64,000 bases of DNA from Dreissena polymorpha (taxonomy: Eukaryota; Mollusca; Bivalvia; Myida; Dreissenidae): NCBI RefSeq assembly GCF_020536995.1, contig NC_068366.1, positions 73,317,536 to 73,381,535 of the forward strand, in the 5' to 3' direction. Made by a program: the position numbers and the translations under genes. Positions 59,761 through 64,000 of this stretch are shown in pieces. A model generated the notes under the pieces. It made no database searches and was not told the origin of the DNA. It was given only the letters and a program-made list of their open reading frames with translations. Each line of letters begins with the position of its first letter. Positions within the stretch are counted from its first letter, which is position 1.

Positions 59761-60013
59761 ATAGCATGATGAAGCATAATGAGGCATTTGTTATTATACG
59801 CCCTATGTTTCAAGTAGTCCGCTCTCGGAGCAATAAATTATTAAAAATATAATATATAAATAAAATATAATATAAAAAGTATTATATATATATATATATG
59901 TATGTATATATATATATAAACAAGCCAATACTGACCATCTTATGTGACTGATACAATGGTCTTTTTATATGAAACTTCTATAAACAGTTTTATATTTATA
60001 AAATATAACACTC

Positions 60014-60043
60014 CATGCCAAATCTGTGAAAAGGCCCCTTTAA
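60014..60043 (+). mobile_element. Loose right end of the TTAA-type MITE
   Basis: ATGCCAAATCTGTGAAAAGG then CCCCTTTAA matches the right terminus of copy 2. No left half is nearby, so this is a fragment. Confidence 0.6.
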
Positions 60044-61604
60044 GTTTTCTTAAATTGCAGAAAAAGGAGATTCCCAGACATTGGTATAAACAGTATATAA
60101 ACATAATTTGTTTGCTGAATCAATCATTGGAATGACTGAAACTGTATTGAATAGTGATACATATAGCAAATAACGTTTAAAGATTGGACGAAACCTAATT
60201 TAAAAAAGCTACAGCAACCTAAATTAGAACACAATTATGTAGACACCCCACACCGCCTACGCACATTTGCTCCATTTTAATGACCAAGATTACACAATGG
60301 CGTCGACAGCTTTCCTTAGGCATGTAAAGTTTTGCCATGTTGATCGCGCAATTACAATTTATTATTATCTGGCTAATTGTTCCGCGATAATAATCTGATA
60401 TCAATCTTATTTATCTTAATGAGATTACCGTAAAAATATTAAAGTGGTTGAATAACGTCGAATGTCTAAACATAACAAAAACGTCATCATGTGTTCAATA
60501 ACTAACAGCAACATTTTATATCACTTTTGGATTTACAAAATAATTGATTAATAGGAATTAAACTTAAAGAAATTTGATAAATGAGGAAGGTAGGTTCCTG
60601 TAGAGGAGACCTTGACATTCAAGGCTGTCATAATTTCCGTGAAAACAACTGTTGGCGTAAAAACCGACGTGCTACTGTTGTTTTATTCACACTTAATTTT
60701 GTCTGATTGCAACTGTTAAGACTATTTTACGCTTAAAGTAAAAATTTTAAAAGCGTATTAAAACAATCATAGCATTTTTACAGTTTCGTTTAATCATGAA
60801 CTGATTTTGGTTTTGAAAAAGTCTGATGATTTTTTTCTTGTCAGAGATACAACTTGTAGAATATGTTTAACCTGCCTGGCAAACGTCCTTTACTTCAATT
60901 TCATAGTATTCATATGCTATATACTTTTTAAAAGGGGGCAAATATTGCTCTAGCCCCTCACAACACACCGAAATGAAGAAATAAATGGGTTGGACAAGCA
61001 AATCATATTTATATAGAAAACCTGTTTTAAGCAGTAATAAGGCAGCGTATATCTGTATATATGTGTATATAAGTAACATAAAATTAATATGAATTACTGA
61101 GTGATAATATATATTTTTATACTTCATAATTCGTTTAAATTTTATTCATAGAATTGCTAATTTTGTTTTCGAAAATCAACAACATAACCATAACGACGAA
61201 AATAGCACGGTCAATTCATGCACTAGATTGTGTTTATTGAGCGGCATGTTTCGAGATTTTCAAAATCCCTTGGGGACAATTGTCTCGATCGATAATATTC
61301 GGACACCACACGGTGTTAGTCACGATGTTGTTATTTGCAGCCAAGCCTTTTAAGTAAATAGTTTATTGGTTGACAAAGATATTATAGCATTTGATTCTGT
61401 ATGTTTCGGGTGATTGCACAAAGCCTGGTTTAAGCGACGAAACTCGATTGTTCTTTAATCACGAACATTAAATTGATTATGGGGGTCATGACGTCAATAA
61501 AGTGTATATATAAGTATATATAAGTGGTTTTTTTCATGGTAACAATTCAGAGGCGCAAAGGGATCTCGAACCACCAAGAACAAGTAAGTTATCATAGTAA
61601 TAAT
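60044..61604. other. No gene seen
   Basis: AT-rich sequence, no supported feature. Confidence 0.4.
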
Positions 61605-61638
61605 AATTGTTTTATTATTATTATTATTGTTGTTGTTG

Positions 61639-61688
<50 letters not shown>
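61605..61688. repeat. (TTA)n with a (TTG)n core
   Basis: About 84 bp of TTA triplets around four TTG triplets. The poly-Asn frame on the minus strand is an artefact. Confidence 0.95.
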
Positions 61689-62233
61689 TGCATTAAGTAA
61701 AGTGTAATCAAAACTAATATCAAATAAATAATTGCGAAAGAATATAAACAATTTTTTTATATATAAATAAAAAAATTGATAAAGGAAACAAACTGACGTA
61801 CATCTCACTGTAAAATATTAATGTTTTTGCAGTATTTATCTACTGGACTGGTTTCAATTTCATAACACGGATTAAGTAATGATCTGATAGATTTCCCCTT
61901 TAATGCCAATCTATGAAGTATTTCGCTCCGCGTAAAGCCATAAGTATTTTGTGTACAATTTCAATCTCAGCAGTACACGTCAGAGAATTGGGGAATTATT
62001 TGTTACAAAACAATTCGCACTAACCGCATACTTGGGATTGTCTTACAAACACGTAATTATAAGTGCTAAAAATAATAAGTGCTAAATCCATCAATCTGTT
62101 CATTAATGATTGTTTATTTACAAACAGAAACAGCAGATATGAAATAGTATTTTAATTTTTTTTTCAGATTGTGTAATCAAAATTTAATATTAAACAACTA
62201 CATACAGAAGGGTTTCATCCGCACAACAGCACA

Positions 62234-64000
62234 ATGACTAGACTATTGCTCGGCGTTTGTTTCATCTTAATTGCGACCACATTGCTGCAGACGACATTTG
62301 CTCGTCGCCGTGGAAGCAGAAAAAACGATGAAGGTATTTAAATTTTGTATGTAGTCAAGACAAGTCTTTTCAGAATACCTTTGATAACTATGCCATCATT
62401 GTATGCCTTTTTTAAATTTAAAATTGAACAGTAAAATTCAATGCCCTGAAAATAGTCATACATGTTAGAATAATCAATGTTTATACTAGTAGTTTTCGAG
62501 ATTGAGATATATGAACTTATATCGTATACAATACGGTTAAGATCACAGATTGTTAATAATGTAGCGTTTTTCAAACTGGAATATGTTTCTTTCATTTCTA
62601 CTCACACGAAGGATTTGTATGTGCAGGAGAACACAATGGTTTAACACACAATGGTTGTCGGGGTATGCCATTTTCCAGTTCAAAAACAATATGGCGCTAT
62701 GTACTACAATAACAACGTTTTTGTAACAATATATAAACGACCAAGTGTCACATATAAGGATCTGAATGTGTTAAGTATTAAACCCATATCCATTTCCTTC
62801 CAGTTAAAGAAAGACGTTTTTCTTTCAAATCTCGTGAACAAAAGGAGTTTCGTAATAACAAACTTCCTGAAACATTGGAGTACGACATTGACATTGAGGG
62901 ATTTCCAGTGACCGCGCTTGAACTCATTTTGAACACTAAGATGAATGTACCGGAAAGTGAAATTGGGAACGAACGAAATGGATTCCGTAAAGTTCAAAGC
63001 AAACGGGTGAGTTTAATATTGTTAACAATTTGCAATAAGTCAAACTTTTGTAATAAAAAGATCTACTTTGTTCACAGAAGATGTTAAAGAATGCTGACAA
63101 TAGTAGGAGGCAAATAGGTAGGTATTGGTTTTGAATAATAAACGTCAAAGCGAAAACAAGTAAAACATTAAACGTCTGTAAAAATTTATAGGAAAAAAAA
63201 CTGCTGCAAAGCGTTGCAGTAATAGAACTAAATTTAAAAACAATACAAATAGCAAAACTCATTAACTCATTTCATTAACTGTTTAATGTTATCTGTTTAG
63301 ACTGTTTAACATAAAATGTAACAGAAAACGAATCAGTTGTATTTTTCTTGTGACAACAGGTAGCACAAAGTAGTTATACATAAGGAAGGTTAAACATTAT
63401 AAATAATATCACAATGTCTCAATATGAACACTTTGATAAAACGAATGAATCTGCATTCCCAGTTAAACCCGTATTACTGTCTTTGTTTGCAGACCAAGCA
63501 GGTCGGCATATACACGGATAAGAACGGACACGGATCTTTCGCATGTGAAGCGAGCAAAGACAATAACTGGCAGTTGAACTGCGATCTCGTAAGTGGACGT
63601 TAGGGTGGTAACACTAAAATACATACCGATATAACTTCATATTCTTAAGCAGAAGGTCCTTTATAGTGCAAGAAAAAGTACACACACTACATTGTTCTAA
63701 CATTTTCTTTCATACAAGTGTATTGAAGTTCGAGAAGTATGTAAAACGTTAAAAGCAAAAATGAAGTTGTTATTATAGAGCTACTTAGAAGTACAATGCA
63801 TGCTCTATTGATAAATAATAGTAGGGATCTTCAGTCAATTTACATAAACACATATTTTTTATCAGCACATGCTTTAACTGTTTGTTTTGAGTTACGTGGG
63901 TATATATCATATAATTTATGTAAATCGTCATTTTTAGAGCGGGCTTGTTTACTTCAATAACGAAGCCTGCTATATTGGAGGCGGAGTACAACAGGCCGAG
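62234..64000 (+). CDS. Unrecognised secreted protein, first four coding exons, cut by window end
   Basis: Exon 62234-62333: MTRLLLGVCFILIATTLLQT, TFA, a signal peptide, then basic RRRGSRKNDE (donor AAG|GTATTT, phase 1). Exon 62804-63006 (after CCTTCCAG): KERRFSFKSREQKEF, then LEYDIDIEGFPVTALELILN, ending FRKVQSKR (donor GTGAGT, phase 0). Exon 63493-63588 (after TTTGCAG): TKQVGIYTDKNGHGSFACEA, SKDNNWQLNCDL (donor GTAAGT, phase 0). Exon 63938-64000 onward: SGLVYFNNEACYIGGGVQQA E. All phases fit and there are no stops. QSKR at the exon boundary could be a proprotein-convertase site separating a basic propeptide from a Cys-containing mature part. TTTTTTTTTCAG at 62167 suggests a 5' UTR exon further left. 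No family recognised. Confidence 0.65.

Noticed and set aside
59385-59813. Poly-Ser, poly-Val, poly-Leu and poly-Tyr frames
   Set aside because: Triplet microsatellite read in different frames.
61494-61808. Poly-Asn open frame on the minus strand
   Set aside because: (TTA)n microsatellite.

Overview
The window reads as gene-poor, AT-rich nuclear DNA of a bivalve mollusc, probably an imparidentian such as a dreissenid; this placement rests on recognised repeat types and cannot be confirmed without a search. Support includes spliced genes with GT/AG introns, RTE-like and CR1/L2-like LINE pieces, tRNA-derived SINEs, hAT, PIF/Harbinger, pogo-like and TTAA-type DNA elements, and several ~145-177 bp tandem arrays of the kind known in bivalves as pearl or Helentron-related repeats. 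No viral or LTR element was recognised.

Layout. 0-1.1 kb: minus-strand RTE-like LINE remnant. 4.1-7.4 kb: 5'-truncated LINE split by a TTAA-flanked element that carries a tRNA-like Pol III unit. 8.3-15.1 kb: hAT-like element, SINEs, a ZNHIT3-like tail, another LINE scrap and another tRNA-bearing element. 15.4-27.6 kb: a three-exon adhesion/Methuselah-like GPCR gene, now a pseudogene with about eight lesions. Its second intron is almost entirely a 5.3 kb minisatellite of about 117 units of 45 bp, each holding an 18 bp palindrome. 31.4-40.0 kb: a Myb/SANT-domain gene (+) and a HARBI1-like transposase gene (-) arranged tail to tail, 179 bp apart, the two-gene set of a PIF/Harbinger transposon. 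Nested inside it are a hAT element with a perfect 8 bp target duplication and further MITEs. 42.1-58.5 kb: two inverted copies of a palindromic CTGCTCGAGCAG minisatellite, each beside a CCAAT box. They enclose a candidate first exon, the C-terminal exons of an intact Ulp1/SENP-type cysteine protease, a TTF zinc-finger fragment and many arrays. 62.2-64.0 kb: the 5' part of an unrecognised secreted-protein gene running off the right edge.

The most interesting structure is a family of five copies (plus one loose end) of a ~470-510 bp element. It has TTAA target duplications and AGGG...CCCT inverted ends, and carries a tRNA-like unit with A box, B box and a following T-run. At least two different tRNA-like heads ride in the same frame. 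One copy sits in a LINE whose reading frame gives the exact empty site, proving cut-and-paste-type TTAA insertion. It looks like a DNA-transposon vehicle for Pol III genes.
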